This document shows, piece by piece, positions 35,605-44,936 of a DNA stretch of 64,000 bases (position 1 is the first letter of the stretch; each line of letters opens with the position of its first letter). The position numbers and the translations under genes are program-made. Origin of the DNA: Parasalinivibrio latis. GTDB lineage: Bacteria > Pseudomonadota > Gammaproteobacteria > Enterobacterales > Vibrionaceae. The stretch covers positions 1,116,001-1,180,000 of the forward strand of contig NZ_CP098812.1 of NCBI RefSeq assembly GCF_036825535.1. The letters are read 5' to 3'. The notes below the pieces were generated by a model. It was not told where the DNA came from. It did no database searches and saw nothing but the letters and a program-made list of their open reading frames with translations.

Positions 35605-35627
35605 AAATTGTCCTTAAAACAGCTACA

Positions 35628-35655
35628 AAAAAGGCGGCTAATAAGCCGCCTTTTT
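35628..35655 (-). terminator. Terminator between gapA and yeaD
   Basis: AAAAAGGCGGCT (35628-35639) pairs with AGCCGCCTTTTT (35644-35655), 16 bp after the gapA stop. On the minus strand a T run follows. Confidence 0.88.
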
Positions 35656-35671
35656 CAAGAATCAGGATTGA

Positions 35672-36667
35672 TTACTTAGAGATGTGAGCAATCAGATCCA
35701 GAACCTTGTTTGAGTAACCGATTTCGTTGTCGTACCAAGATACAACTTTAACGAAGCTGTCGGTCAGCTGGATACCAGCGTCTGCGTCGAATACTGAAGT
35801 GCAAACTTCGCCAACGAAGTCGTTAGAAACAACTGCGTCTTCGGTGTAGCCCAGAACGCCCTTCATAGAAGTTTCAGAAGCGTCTTTCATTGCTGCACAG
35901 ATTTCAGCGTAAGTTGCTGGAGTCTTCAGGTTAACAGTCAGGTCAACAACAGATACGTCTGGAGTAGGAACGCGGAAAGCCATACCAGTCAGCTTGCCGT
36001 TCAGTTCTGGGATTACTACGCCAACAGCTTTAGCAGCACCAGTTGAAGATGGGATGATGTTCTGAGAAGCACCACGACCACCGCGCCAGTCTTTAGCAGA
36101 AGGACCGTCAACAGTCTTCTGAGTAGCGGTAGTTGCGTGAACAGTAGTCATCAGACCAGACTCGATGCCCCACTTGTCGTTTAGAACCTTCGCGATAGGT
36201 GCCAGACAGTTAGTGGTGCAAGACGCGTTAGAAACGATGTCCTGGCCAGCGTAAGTCTCGTGGTTAACACCCATTACGAACATTGGAGTTGCGTCCTTAG
36301 AAGGACCAGTCAGAACAACTTTCTTCGCACCTGCTGTGATGTGCTTACGAGCAGTCTCATCAGTCAGGAAGATACCGGTTGCTTCAGCAACAACGTCAAC
36401 GCCTACTGCGTCCCAAGCCAGATCTTCTGGGTTGCGTTCTGCAGTTACGCGAACGGTCTTGCCGTTAACGATCAGGTTGCCGTCTTTAACTTCAACGGTG
36501 CCTTTGAAACGACCGTGAGTTGAATCGTACTTCAGCATGTATGCCATGTATTCAACGTCGATCAGGTCGTTGATTGCTACAACTTCCAGATCAGCACGCT
36601 CACATGCAGCGCGGAATACGAAACGACCGATACGGCCAAAACCGTTAATACCTACTTTGATAGTCAT
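35672..36667 (-). CDS. gapA: Glyceraldehyde-3-phosphate dehydrogenase GapA
   Basis: Glycolytic NAD-dependent enzyme, 331 residues, cytosolic tetramer. NAD fold MTIKVGINGFGRIGRFVFRAA at the start, catalytic SNASCTTNCLAP near residue 150, TTVHATTATQKTVDGPS near 175, and SWYDNEIGYSNKVLDLI at the end. Codon choice is narrow, as expected for a highly expressed gene. GGAG lies ten bases before the ATG. A TATAAT hexamer appears on the minus strand at 36775-36780, though I cannot find a convincing -35 partner. Confidence 0.98.
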   Translation of the reverse strand: MTIKVGINGFGRIGRFVFRAACERADLEVVAINDLIDVEYMAYMLKYDSTHGRFKGTVEVKDGNLIVNGKTVRVTAERNPEDLAWDAVGVDVVAEATGIFLTDETARKHITAGAKKVVLTGPSKDATPMFVMGVNHETYAGQDIVSNASCTTNCLAPIAKVLNDKWGIESGLMTTVHATTATQKTVDGPSAKDWRGGRGASQNIIPSSTGAAKAVGVVIPELNGKLTGMAFRVPTPDVSVVDLTVNLKTPATYAEICAAMKDASETSMKGVLGYTEDAVVSNDFVGEVCTSVFDADAGIQLTDSFVKVVSWYDNEIGYSNKVLDLIAHISK

Positions 36668-37217
36668 TGTAGTTGCTCCACTACTAATTTCTGCTCAAGA
36701 AAAATCTGGTAGTAAAATTACAGAAACATAGGGCCCCATGCAAGCAAAATCCCGGGCAAAATTGCTTTGGGTCAATTATACATACGAATTTTTTTTACAT
36801 TCACACAACAAGGTGACGAAAAAGCGTCCGTAATGAACATATATTACACATTGAACCTGGCTGGTGATGTTGCGGAAGTGACACGCGCTCCGTGCTTCTT
36901 AAAGTAAGAATTTTTAGACGCCGGTAATTTGGTTGTTGTGAGTTTGACCCACCGACGTATATGAGGGACGAAACACACCTGTTCAGGTTGGACGTTTTTA
37001 TGTTTCGCTGCGGGTATCTACAACTATCACCTTGAATGGCGTTAATCCACTGGTGCCTTCCCGTCGACAAATTAGCTCAATGCGTCCTGGTTGTGTTTGT
37101 TCGGGACAGCGCCACTCATCTGTTTGAAAGAAAGCGGGATGAGAGGAGGAAAAAGCCCTCAGGTTGCCGTAATTCTGGTCAAGCTGAGGGCCTAAGTGAT
37201 TGTTGTCTGCCTGAAAA
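36668..37217. other. Intergenic region upstream of gapA
   Basis: 550 bp containing the gapA promoter on the minus strand near its left end and the lipoprotein terminator at the right end. The rest, about 36800-37150, shows no ORF or RNA gene that I can support. Confidence 0.45.
37151..37191 (-). terminator. Terminator of the downstream lipoprotein gene
   Basis: GCCCTCAG (37155-37162) pairs with CTGAGGGC (37184-37191); minus-strand T run TTTTTCC follows. 27 bp after the stop codon. Confidence 0.7.
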
Positions 37218-38060
37218 TCAGTTTTTCGAGGAAACTTTTACTTGTTTGTATTCACCTGATTGAATTTGGTCTGAAATATCCTCAGCCAAGTCATCAAGGT
37301 AATCTCTGTCGGCACTGTTCATTGGGTACAGGTTGTTCAACTGTGCCCCCTTAGCTACACCAAGTTCAAATTCTCCGGCTATTCGGGTCCAGAGATAGGC
37401 ATCTTTTTCATTGCCCAGCTGGTGGTAGGTTGTGGCCATGGCCCTGATAGCTTCCGGGACTGTCTGCTCGAGTGTTGTGCCTTCGGAGCCATCGTAGAAC
37501 TCAAGTGCACCGTGCAGGTAGGAGAGTGTTTTAGTTTTGTCTTCACTGTTGTAGAAGGTTGCAAGGGCTAATTGAAGTTCCGGCGTTTTCATTTGCGGTG
37601 AATCTTCCAGCGCAGCAAAGCGCTCCCGAGCCGCTGTGTCTCCCGTTGACATCAGATAAAACAGGACATGGGGATCATTTGAACTGGAAAGATCTTTTTG
37701 GATCTGCTCAATATCAAACCGGACCGTTACCATTGACTCTGCCCGGGACCGCTTCAGGTCTTTGGTAGAGGTTGAGCCAGTTGCCGGGGCGTACTCCAGA
37801 CATTTTTGGTATTCCTCTGCAAACCTCAACTCTTTTAACTTGCCCACATCAGACGGAGCGGTCAGGTTTTCAAAGCGTTGCTGAATAATGGACGTTCGCG
37901 GTGATTCACAGTGACCATCTTCGATGTTGAATCCGGTGCACAATTCGGGGTTGGAAGAGCAGATGTTTTCAGGGGAATTGTCTTCTCCCATACATGCAGA
38001 CAGTAAGGGCAAGACAGCGAGGGCAAAAGGTACGATGGCAGATTTTGCTGAAAAATCCAT
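37218..38060 (-). CDS. Lipoprotein with TPR/Sel1-like repeats, paralogue A (DUF2989-like)
   Basis: A 280-residue predicted lipoprotein: lipobox LPLLSAC then MGEDNS, with no Asp at +2, so outer-membrane sorting is expected. Start ATG 38060 follows GGGAG; the open frame begins seven codons earlier. The mature part has conserved cysteine pairs (NPELCTGFN...HC) and helical repeat-like segments (LQLALATFYNSEDKTKTLSYLHGALEFYDGSEG; ATTYHQLGNEKDAYLWTRIAGEFELGVAKG). It is a clear paralogue of the gene immediately upstream and exactly the same length. I think both belong to the Vibrio DUF2989 family; no function is known. Confidence 0.75.
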   Translation of the reverse strand: MDFSAKSAIVPFALAVLPLLSACMGEDNSPENICSSNPELCTGFNIEDGHCESPRTSIIQQRFENLTAPSDVGKLKELRFAEEYQKCLEYAPATGSTSTKDLKRSRAESMVTVRFDIEQIQKDLSSSNDPHVLFYLMSTGDTAARERFAALEDSPQMKTPELQLALATFYNSEDKTKTLSYLHGALEFYDGSEGTTLEQTVPEAIRAMATTYHQLGNEKDAYLWTRIAGEFELGVAKGAQLNNLYPMNSADRDYLDDLAEDISDQIQSGEYKQVKVSSKN

Positions 38061-38263
38061 ATTGATACTCCCGATATCCAACTATCCGGTGGATGAAAGT
38101 AGAAACAGTCCTTGTACTTTAAAGCGTACCATAGCTGAGAAAAGTGTCTTGAAATAGTGTCAGTCTTGTGACGTAAGCAAGTGATAAAGTTGCTTGTGAA
38201 AGGCACGGTTTGTTTAATGCACCATGCCTGGTTTTCAGCTTCCAAGTCTGAGTTGTACCATTA

Positions 38264-39106
38264 CTATTTTTGGATGTTCAGGCGGATAGCCTTGTATTTG
38301 CCATCGTCTATGTCATCAGCAACGTCTTCAGCAAGGTTGTCCAATTTTTTCCGGGTTTCTGCATCCATCGGATACATCAGTGACAATTGACGGCTCTCGG
38401 CGATGCCTAGCTTAAACTGCTCTGCAATTTTCGCCCACAGATAAGCATGGGCGGTATCATCCAACCTGTGATATGACGTAGCGAGTGAGCGGATGACGTC
38501 CGGAATAACCTTGCTCCGCGTTTTCCCTTCATCCCCATCAAAAAGTTCCAGAGCGCGATGCAGTAAACTGAGGGCCTTTTTTTCATCCCTGTGGGTGTAA
38601 TACGTAGCAAGCGCCAATTGGAGGCGGGATGTCTCCATTACACGGGTACCCTCAAGCTCAAGGAACCGCTGCTGTGCTTGTTGATCCCCTTTGCCCCAGA
38701 AGTAAAACAAAACTTCGGGTTGGCTGGATTGTTTCAGCTCATTTTCCAACCGTTCAATTTCTTTAGCGCTGTGGAGTAAGGCTTCATTTCGGGTGCGGGA
38801 GCGGTCCTTCATCTTTGTGGTGATGATTTGTGAGGAGAGGTCGATGCACTTCTGGTATTTCTGCAACAGCATTAATTCATCGAACTTGTTCAACGGGGTT
38901 GGCTCTTTCAGCACATCGTAGCGCTGCCAGATCAAATCTGTCCTTTCGTGGCGACATTGGCTGTCGTTGTTGTTTACCCCGGCGCAAAGTTCAGGGTGTT
39001 TTTCACACAACTCTGAAGTAGACATATTGAATTCAAGACAACCGGTTAGAAGAACAGTCGTGCAGGCAGCGAAAAATTGAAATAGGTGTTTTATCCGGAA
39101 TTTCAT
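38264..39106 (-). CDS. Lipoprotein with TPR/Sel1-like repeats, paralogue B (DUF2989-like)
   Basis: A 280-residue predicted lipoprotein with lipobox LLTGC followed by LEFNMS (outer-membrane sorting expected). Shared marks with paralogue A: HPELCAGVN, LQLALATYYTHRDEKKALSLLHRALELFDGDEGK, LATSYHRLDDTAHAYLWAKIAEQF and the ending around YPMDAETRKKLDNLAEDVADDI. 203 bp separate the two genes. It is divergent from yeaC. Tandem duplication followed by divergence is the simplest history. Confidence 0.75.
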   Translation of the reverse strand: MKFRIKHLFQFFAACTTVLLTGCLEFNMSTSELCEKHPELCAGVNNNDSQCRHERTDLIWQRYDVLKEPTPLNKFDELMLLQKYQKCIDLSSQIITTKMKDRSRTRNEALLHSAKEIERLENELKQSSQPEVLFYFWGKGDQQAQQRFLELEGTRVMETSRLQLALATYYTHRDEKKALSLLHRALELFDGDEGKTRSKVIPDVIRSLATSYHRLDDTAHAYLWAKIAEQFKLGIAESRQLSLMYPMDAETRKKLDNLAEDVADDIDDGKYKAIRLNIQK

Positions 39107-39217
39107 AGTCAGTATCGGTCCTTTGCTGACAATGTTGTATTTTGGTTATAGGGTTCTTGACGAAAAGGGCTCTTTAAGTAGTTTAAACGCATAAGAGTCG
39201 TATTAGCAGGAAATTGT

Positions 39218-39502
39218 ATGAAAGTTGAAGATCTTCTCTCAATGATGACACCGGAAGTGTACCAGCGAATGTCCTATGCAGTAGAAACCGGGAAATGGCC
39301 CGACGGCACGCCGCTTACCCCGGAACAACGAGACTCTGCGATGCAAGCCGTCATGCTTTACCAGTCCCGCCACAATGCCGATGCACAGCACATGACTGTC
39401 GCTCAGGGCGGTGATATTGAGTTCAAATCAAAAGCTGAACTCAAAAAAGCGTTCGGTGAAGGGCAGGAAGACATTGTTCGGGTGAACCCTAATACGCACT
39501 GA
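39218..39502 (+). CDS. yeaC: YeaC family protein (DUF1315)
   Basis: A 94-residue protein matching E. coli YeaC throughout: LSMMTPEVYQRMSYAVETGKWPDGTPLT, then VMLYQSRHNADAQHMTV and KSKAELKKAFG. The function is unknown. In E. coli it also lies close to ansA and gapA/yeaD, so the neighbourhood is conserved. Followed by a bidirectional terminator shared with ansA. Confidence 0.93.
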   Translation: MKVEDLLSMMTPEVYQRMSYAVETGKWPDGTPLTPEQRDSAMQAVMLYQSRHNADAQHMTVAQGGDIEFKSKAELKKAFGEGQEDIVRVNPNTH

Positions 39503-39538
39503 GGATTTTGGGTTAGCTTGCGAATATAACCGGAAGAC

Positions 39539-39568
39539 AGAAAAGGCAACCCAACGGTTGCCTTTTCT
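39539..39568. terminator. Bidirectional terminator between yeaC and ansA
   Basis: AGAAAAGGCAACC (39539-39551) pairs perfectly with GGTTGCCTTTTCT (39556-39568) over CAAC. Confidence 0.88.
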
Positions 39569-39588
39569 CTGCCCGTAGCATGGCTTCG

Positions 39589-40605
39589 TTACAGTGAAAG
39601 CTCACCGCGCAGATCCTGTTGAAGCATTGTTCGGACAGTTTCCGGTGCCAGATCCTGGCTCAGCAGGTAGTGGAGTTTGGCCAGAGCCGCTTCCGGTGTC
39701 ATATCAAAACCACTCAAGACACCGGCATCGGCCAATGCACACCCCGTGGCGTAACCGCCCATATTGACTCGGCCTGCCAGGCACTGGGTCAGGTTCAGCA
39801 CAATAACACCGCGTTTGGTCGCCTCTTCCAGCCAATAGAGAAGGTCAGGGTTCTGTGGGGCATTACCAACACCGAATGAAAGCAGGATCATGGCGTTAAC
39901 CGGCTGCTGGAGTGCATTGCGGATAACTTCCGGAGATATACCTGGGTACATCATGATGATGGCAACTGGCTGCTCTGTAATCGTGTGGACTTTAAATGGC
40001 CCTTCCGGCTTTTTATCCATATCTGCTGCGCGGATTTGGATGCTGATACCTGCTTCCAGCAACGGCGGATAGTTCGGCGAGGTAAAGGCATCAAAGCCGT
40101 CAGCGTGGGATTTTGTGCTGCGGTTACCACGAATCAGCTTATTGTTGAAGAACAGTGCCACTTCATTGATTGGGTAGTTTGCCGCAATGTGCAGACTGTT
40201 CAACAGATTTGACTGACCGTCTGAACGCAGTTCTGCCAGTGGGATCTGTGAGCCTGTAATGATTACCGGCTTGTCCAGGTTCTCCAGCATAAAAGAAAGC
40301 GCAGACGCTGTGTACGCCATGGTATCGGTACCGTGAAGAATCACGAAACCATCGTATTTGTCGTGGTTGTCCCGGATATCGTCAGCAATGCGTTGCCAGT
40401 CCGCTGGCGTCATGTCCGATGAATCGATCAGAGGTGAATACTCATGGATCGTGAATAGTGGCATTTCTGGTCGATGGAATTCCGGCATTCGTTTTAGCTG
40501 GTCCTGCATGAAGCCGGATACGGGTACATAGCCATGATCGGACTTTTGCATACCAATGGTGCCGCCGGTATAGGCGATGTAAATGTGTTTTCTTTCCATC
40601 ATCAC
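39589..40605 (-). CDS. ansA: L-asparaginase I (cytoplasmic) AnsA
   Basis: Hydrolyses asparagine to aspartate and ammonia. The 338-residue protein shows AYTGGTIGMQKSDHGYVPVSG with the first catalytic Thr near residue 14, FVILHGTDTMAYTASALSFML with the second Thr and Asp near 93, and GSQIPLAELRSDGQSNLLN. No signal peptide, so the cytoplasmic type I enzyme rather than periplasmic AnsB. It is downstream of sppA on the same strand, as in E. coli, with a terminator in the 90-bp gap. Start could be any of the first three Met codons. Confidence 0.96.
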   Translation of the reverse strand: MMMERKHIYIAYTGGTIGMQKSDHGYVPVSGFMQDQLKRMPEFHRPEMPLFTIHEYSPLIDSSDMTPADWQRIADDIRDNHDKYDGFVILHGTDTMAYTASALSFMLENLDKPVIITGSQIPLAELRSDGQSNLLNSLHIAANYPINEVALFFNNKLIRGNRSTKSHADGFDAFTSPNYPPLLEAGISIQIRAADMDKKPEGPFKVHTITEQPVAIIMMYPGISPEVIRNALQQPVNAMILLSFGVGNAPQNPDLLYWLEEATKRGVIVLNLTQCLAGRVNMGGYATGCALADAGVLSGFDMTPEAALAKLHYLLSQDLAPETVRTMLQQDLRGELSL

Positions 40606-40659
40606 AAAAAACTACATGCTCGGTGGGAGTGGGCTCGCAGTATACACGCCCAACTAGTG

Positions 40660-40684
40660 AAAAAAAGCCCGGCTTCTGCCGGGC
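40660..40684 (-). terminator. Terminator after sppA
   Basis: GCCCGGC (40667-40673)/GCCGGGC (40678-40684), loop TTCT, then seven T on the minus strand. ansA must use readthrough or its own promoter. Confidence 0.85.
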
Positions 40685-40695
40685 AGGTCTCACTT

Positions 40696-42564
40696 TTAGT
40701 TATAGGTGCAGTTGAGGCAAAAGACATATTGCCCATTTGGATCATTAAAGTTATTGAGCAGTGATACCTTTGCGCTAACTTCTTTTCCCAGCGGTTTAAA
40801 TGCTGTTGGAAGCATGCTTTGCAACGGCTGGCCTAACAGTGAGACACTGACTTGCCCCATCAAGTCCTGGATAGCCTGCTCAAAAGGAGACAGAGGCTCT
40901 TGCATCCAGTTGAGTTCGTACCGATCAAGGTCAGCAAGTTTTGCTGCTACTTTTACTGCATCATCAAAATCGCCAAGTTGATCCACAAGCCCTCTATCCA
41001 AGGCATCCTGTCCAGTCCACACCCGGCCTTCGGCTACTTTTTCTGCCTGAACCATGGACATGTTCCGCCCCTGGCTGACAACGGAAAGGAACCGTTGGTA
41101 ACCATTCTCAATCCCCAACTGCATTATGTCTGATACTGCCTGAGGGAGCGGGCGAATAGGGCTGACACCACCAAATTGCGTGGTGGACAGGCCATCACTG
41201 CTGATACCGTATTTATCCAATGTATCTTCGAACGTAGTAAAGAGACCGAAGATACCTATAGAACCGGTAATCGTGGTTGGTTGGGCAATGATTTGGTTGG
41301 CGTCAGAAGAGATCCAGTAACCACCGGAAGCCGCCATGCTCGACATGGATACAACGACAGGTTTGCCGGCAGCTTTCAGAGCCTGGATTTCGTTACGGAT
41401 AACCTCAGAGGCAAAGGCACTGCCGCCTGGGCTGTTTACCCGCAGGATGACTGCTTTGATTTTGTCATCAAACCGGGCATCGCGCAGTTGTGCCGCAATC
41501 GTGTCACCGCCGGCGGCGCCATCACGGGATGGGCCGTCGATAATGGCACCAGAGGCAACAACTACGGCAATTTGATCATGTCCTGTGATATTAAAGCCCA
41601 TCGCCGGGGTGCTGTAGTAGTCATACAGGCTGATGTGCTTAAAGCTGTGGTCACCGTCGGAGCCAAATTTTTCTTCCAGGAATTGTCGGGTTTCAGGGCG
41701 GTTAGCCAGTTTATCAACAAGGCCCATATTCACGGCAAAACGGGCGAAATCGCCGTTGGCCTGCTTCATCCTGGATATCAGGGTTTCGGAGTCTGGGGAC
41801 AGGCTGGCCGCTTCGATATCGCGGTTATGTGCTACGTCACTGGTATAGGCGGCCCAAAGTTGCTTGAGCCACACGCTGTTGGCCTCTCTTGCAGAATTGG
41901 ACATATCGTCACGAATGAACGGCTCGACGGCTGACTTGTAGGTACCCACGCGGAAGACATGAGTGGTGACGTCCAGTTTGTCCAGCAGGCGTTTGAAGTA
42001 CAGCTGATAGCTGCTGTAACCCTGCAACATAACGCCGCCATCCGGGGCCATCAGGACTTCATCTGCGTAGCTTGCCAGATAGTACTGGCTTTGGCTGTAG
42101 TGTGAACCAACCGCAAAGACAGGCTTCCCGGATGCCTTGAATTCATTAATGGCTTTAGCAATGTAACGCAGTTTGGTCAGGCTGGTTTCCGGCATGTCGC
42201 TTAGGCTCAATACCAAGCCGGTAATTTTGTCGTCCTGTGCGGCGGCGCGAATGGCATCAACAATGTCAAACAGGACGTTTTCAGTGGGCAATTCATCTCC
42301 TAACAGACGGCGCGAAAGGTTATCGACAGGTCGGGAATATGTGGCCTGTTCGACAATCGGGCCGTAAAGGTTAACCAGAAGTGCACCTTCGTACCCGGTC
42401 TGCACCGGCTCTTCTGTTAATTTTGCGGATTCACGCCAGCCAATGATCACTATGGCAACAATGAGAAGAAACAAGAGGTTCAGGATCAACTGGCGGGTGA
42501 AGCTGAGGGTTTTCCATATCAGCTTAAAAAAACCGCCAATGAATTTAAATAATGCCTTCATCAA
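40696..42564 (-). CDS. sppA: Signal peptide peptidase SppA (67K type)
   Basis: Membrane-bound serine-lysine protease that degrades cleaved signal peptides. The 622-residue length is that of the two-domain E. coli type. One N-terminal membrane helix (LILNLLFLLIVAIVIIGW, about residues 26-43) is followed by the N-domain with the general-base lysine in VGTYKSAVEPFIRDD near 210 and the C-domain nucleophile in VSMSSMAASGGYWISSDAN near 400. ILRVNSPGGSAFASEVIR is also typical. It is divergent from fadH. Confidence 0.96.
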   Translation of the reverse strand: MMKALFKFIGGFFKLIWKTLSFTRQLILNLLFLLIVAIVIIGWRESAKLTEEPVQTGYEGALLVNLYGPIVEQATYSRPVDNLSRRLLGDELPTENVLFDIVDAIRAAAQDDKITGLVLSLSDMPETSLTKLRYIAKAINEFKASGKPVFAVGSHYSQSQYYLASYADEVLMAPDGGVMLQGYSSYQLYFKRLLDKLDVTTHVFRVGTYKSAVEPFIRDDMSNSAREANSVWLKQLWAAYTSDVAHNRDIEAASLSPDSETLISRMKQANGDFARFAVNMGLVDKLANRPETRQFLEEKFGSDGDHSFKHISLYDYYSTPAMGFNITGHDQIAVVVASGAIIDGPSRDGAAGGDTIAAQLRDARFDDKIKAVILRVNSPGGSAFASEVIRNEIQALKAAGKPVVVSMSSMAASGGYWISSDANQIIAQPTTITGSIGIFGLFTTFEDTLDKYGISSDGLSTTQFGGVSPIRPLPQAVSDIMQLGIENGYQRFLSVVSQGRNMSMVQAEKVAEGRVWTGQDALDRGLVDQLGDFDDAVKVAAKLADLDRYELNWMQEPLSPFEQAIQDLMGQVSVSLLGQPLQSMLPTAFKPLGKEVSAKVSLLNNFNDPNGQYVFCLNCTYN

Positions 42565-42753
42565 TCGTCCTGTTTTCGAAACGTTTCTCCGTATCCTATC
42601 GGATCAACTGGGTAGAACCAATGAACTTTCAGTGTCATGGCGCTCTATTTACACAGGCAGTGTGTTGGTGAGACAACAAATGCAGGTGAGAAAGTGTGCG
42701 TAATGTTGCTATTTTGTAAACATGCGTTTGAAAGTTGTGTTGCACATGGTTAA

Positions 42754-42768
42754 TCTGGTCAGACCAGA
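42754..42768. promoter_or_regulatory. FadR operator before fadH
   Basis: TCTGGTCAGACCAGA is a perfect palindrome about a central A and matches the core of the E. coli FadR site (CTGGTCNGACCAG). It ends 19 bp before the fadH start codon, a position suited to repression. fadR itself lies 13.4 kb away in this window. Confidence 0.85.
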
Positions 42769-42787
42769 AAGGAAGGTGTCGACGATT

Positions 42788-44803
42788 ATGACCAAACATC
42801 CTCATTACCCAAATTTGCTCTCGCCGCTGGATTTAGGATTCACCCAGCTGAAAAACCGGGTGATCATGGGTTCCATGCACACGGGGCTGGAAGAGTCCAA
42901 CGACGGTTTTAAAAAACTGTCTGCCTTTTACGCTGAGCGTGTCCGCGGTGGTGTTGGCCTTATTGTTACCGGAGGCTTTTCGCCCAATTTCAGGGGAAGG
43001 CTTCATCCTCTGAGTGCCCAGTTCAGCAGCGGGCGGCATGCCAGGGCACACCGTGCTATCACCGATGCCGTTCACAAAGAGGGAGGGAAAATTGCCCTGC
43101 AGCTCCTCCATGCTGGTCGCTATGCTATGCATCCTTTGGCTCAAAGTGCATCTGCGATTAAATCACCGATCTCGAAATTCGCCCCTCGGGAAATGAGCAA
43201 CCGACAGATCCGTTCAACCATTCGTGACTTTGCCCGATCGGCAGAGCTGGCACGAGAAGCCGGTTACGACGGGGTTGAGCTGATGGGCTCGGAAGGCTAC
43301 CTCATAAACCAGTTTATCTGCCAGCGCACCAACTGTCGGTATGACGGATGGGGAGGCAGTTACGAAAACCGGATCCGTTTCCCGGTGGAGGTGGTCAAAG
43401 CCGTACGTGAAAGAGTGGGACGAGATTTCATTATTGTGTTCCGTCTCTCGATGCTGGATCTGGTTGAACAGGGCAGCACACTGGAAGAAGTCGTGCAATT
43501 GGCGAAAGCCCTGGAGCAAGCTGGAGTAACCATAATCAATACGGGAATTGGCTGGCATGAAGCCAGGATCCCAACAATTGCTACCCAAGTCCCCCGTGCA
43601 GCCTTTGCATGGGTGACAGAAAAACTGCGAGGTGAGGTCTCAATCCCGTTGGTAGCAGTAAACCGTATTAATACGCCGGATGTAGCGGAGAATATTCTGT
43701 CATCCGGGCAGGCTGATATGGTCTCTATGGCGCGTCCTTTGCTGGCTGACCCGGAATTTGTGATAAAAGCCGAAGAAAACCGGGCGGATGACATCAATAC
43801 CTGCATCGCCTGTAACCAGGCTTGCCTTGATCATGTATTTAAGGGGAAGCGGGCAAGTTGTCTGGTGAATCCCCGCGCATGCTATGAAACAGAGTTAGTT
43901 GTCACGCCAGCAGCAACCGGGCGCAAGGTGGCAGTAATTGGCGGTGGAATGGCCGGGATGTCATTTGCAACCACGGCGGCTGAGCGAGGTTTTCAGGTTG
44001 ACCTGTTTGAAAGGCGGAATGAGCTGGGTGGCCAGTTCAACCTTGCCAGAAAGATACCAGGTAAAGAAGAATTTAACGAAACGACACGCTATTTCAGCCG
44101 CCGGATTGAGCAAACAGGTGTGAATATCCATCTTGGCAAAGAGGTAGATGCCGAAGACCTCAAGGGATATGACCACATTGTCGTGGCTACGGGCGTAAAA
44201 CCCAGAATGCCGGATATACCGGGAATCGACCATCCCAAGGTGGTTGACTACATGACCTTTATTCGGGAACAGAAAGATCCTGGTAACCGTGTGGCCATTA
44301 TCGGGGCGGGTGGTATTGGTGTTGATGTGGCGACAATGATCACAGAGCCTGAAGGTCAGACGCTCAATGACTGGCTCGCAGACTGGGGAATTGATAACGA
44401 CATTTCCCATGAGGGTGGCTTGTTTCCGCACCCTAATTTTGTGGCGGACCGACAAGTATGGTTACTTCAAAGACGCCCTGGGCGAGTAGGTAAAGGTCCG
44501 GGCAAAACGACAGGCTGGATCCATAAGCGCACGCTTGAGAAACGAGGAGTAGAAGCACTGGGTGGCGTGGCCTATGAAAAGATTGATGACCAGGGGCTGC
44601 ATATCCAACTTGAAGGACAGCGTCACATCCTGCCTGCTGACTCCATCATCATTTGCGCTGGGCAGCAGTCTGTGACGGAGATGATTCCGTCCCTGGCTGA
44701 ATTTGGAGACAGGGTTCATGTTATTGGTGGTGCAGAAAAAGCCGGTGAGCTTGATGCCAAACGAGCCATCCGACAAGGTGTTGAACTTGCCCTAGCCCTT
44801 TAA
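42788..44803 (+). CDS. fadH: 2,4-dienoyl-CoA reductase (NADPH) FadH
   Basis: Flavo-iron-sulfur enzyme needed to degrade unsaturated fatty acids with even-position double bonds. 671 residues: N-terminal FMN TIM barrel (PLDLGFTQLKNRVIMGSMHTGLEE; SEGYLINQFICQRTN), the 4Fe-4S ligands CIACNQACLDHVFKGKRASCL near residue 340, then FAD (VAVIGGGMAGMSFATTAAERG) and NADPH (RVAIIGAGGIGVDVATM) domains. The ATG at 42788 is chosen because the protein then starts like E. coli FadH and lies after the FadR site; the longer frame would translate the operator. Confidence 0.96.
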   Translation: MTKHPHYPNLLSPLDLGFTQLKNRVIMGSMHTGLEESNDGFKKLSAFYAERVRGGVGLIVTGGFSPNFRGRLHPLSAQFSSGRHARAHRAITDAVHKEGGKIALQLLHAGRYAMHPLAQSASAIKSPISKFAPREMSNRQIRSTIRDFARSAELAREAGYDGVELMGSEGYLINQFICQRTNCRYDGWGGSYENRIRFPVEVVKAVRERVGRDFIIVFRLSMLDLVEQGSTLEEVVQLAKALEQAGVTIINTGIGWHEARIPTIATQVPRAAFAWVTEKLRGEVSIPLVAVNRINTPDVAENILSSGQADMVSMARPLLADPEFVIKAEENRADDINTCIACNQACLDHVFKGKRASCLVNPRACYETELVVTPAATGRKVAVIGGGMAGMSFATTAAERGFQVDLFERRNELGGQFNLARKIPGKEEFNETTRYFSRRIEQTGVNIHLGKEVDAEDLKGYDHIVVATGVKPRMPDIPGIDHPKVVDYMTFIREQKDPGNRVAIIGAGGIGVDVATMITEPEGQTLNDWLADWGIDNDISHEGGLFPHPNFVADRQVWLLQRRPGRVGKGPGKTTGWIHKRTLEKRGVEALGGVAYEKIDDQGLHIQLEGQRHILPADSIIICAGQQSVTEMIPSLAEFGDRVHVIGGAEKAGELDAKRAIRQGVELALAL

Positions 44804-44936
44804 TCAGATGACGTTTACGCCTGTTACCAGACCATAGGGTTGCCTCTTGGAGTGTGGAATTCCACTACAAACTGAGGGGCAATTATTTTTAGTGTTTGTG
44901 CTAACTTAGAAGAAAAATTACAACTGGGTTCTATTT

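Noticed and set aside
37036..37263. 75-residue plus-strand ORF
   Set aside because: Overlaps the lipoprotein terminator and 3' end; no ribosome site or family features.
42722..42787. Upstream start for fadH
   Set aside because: It would translate the FadR operator, and the extra residues are not FadH-like.
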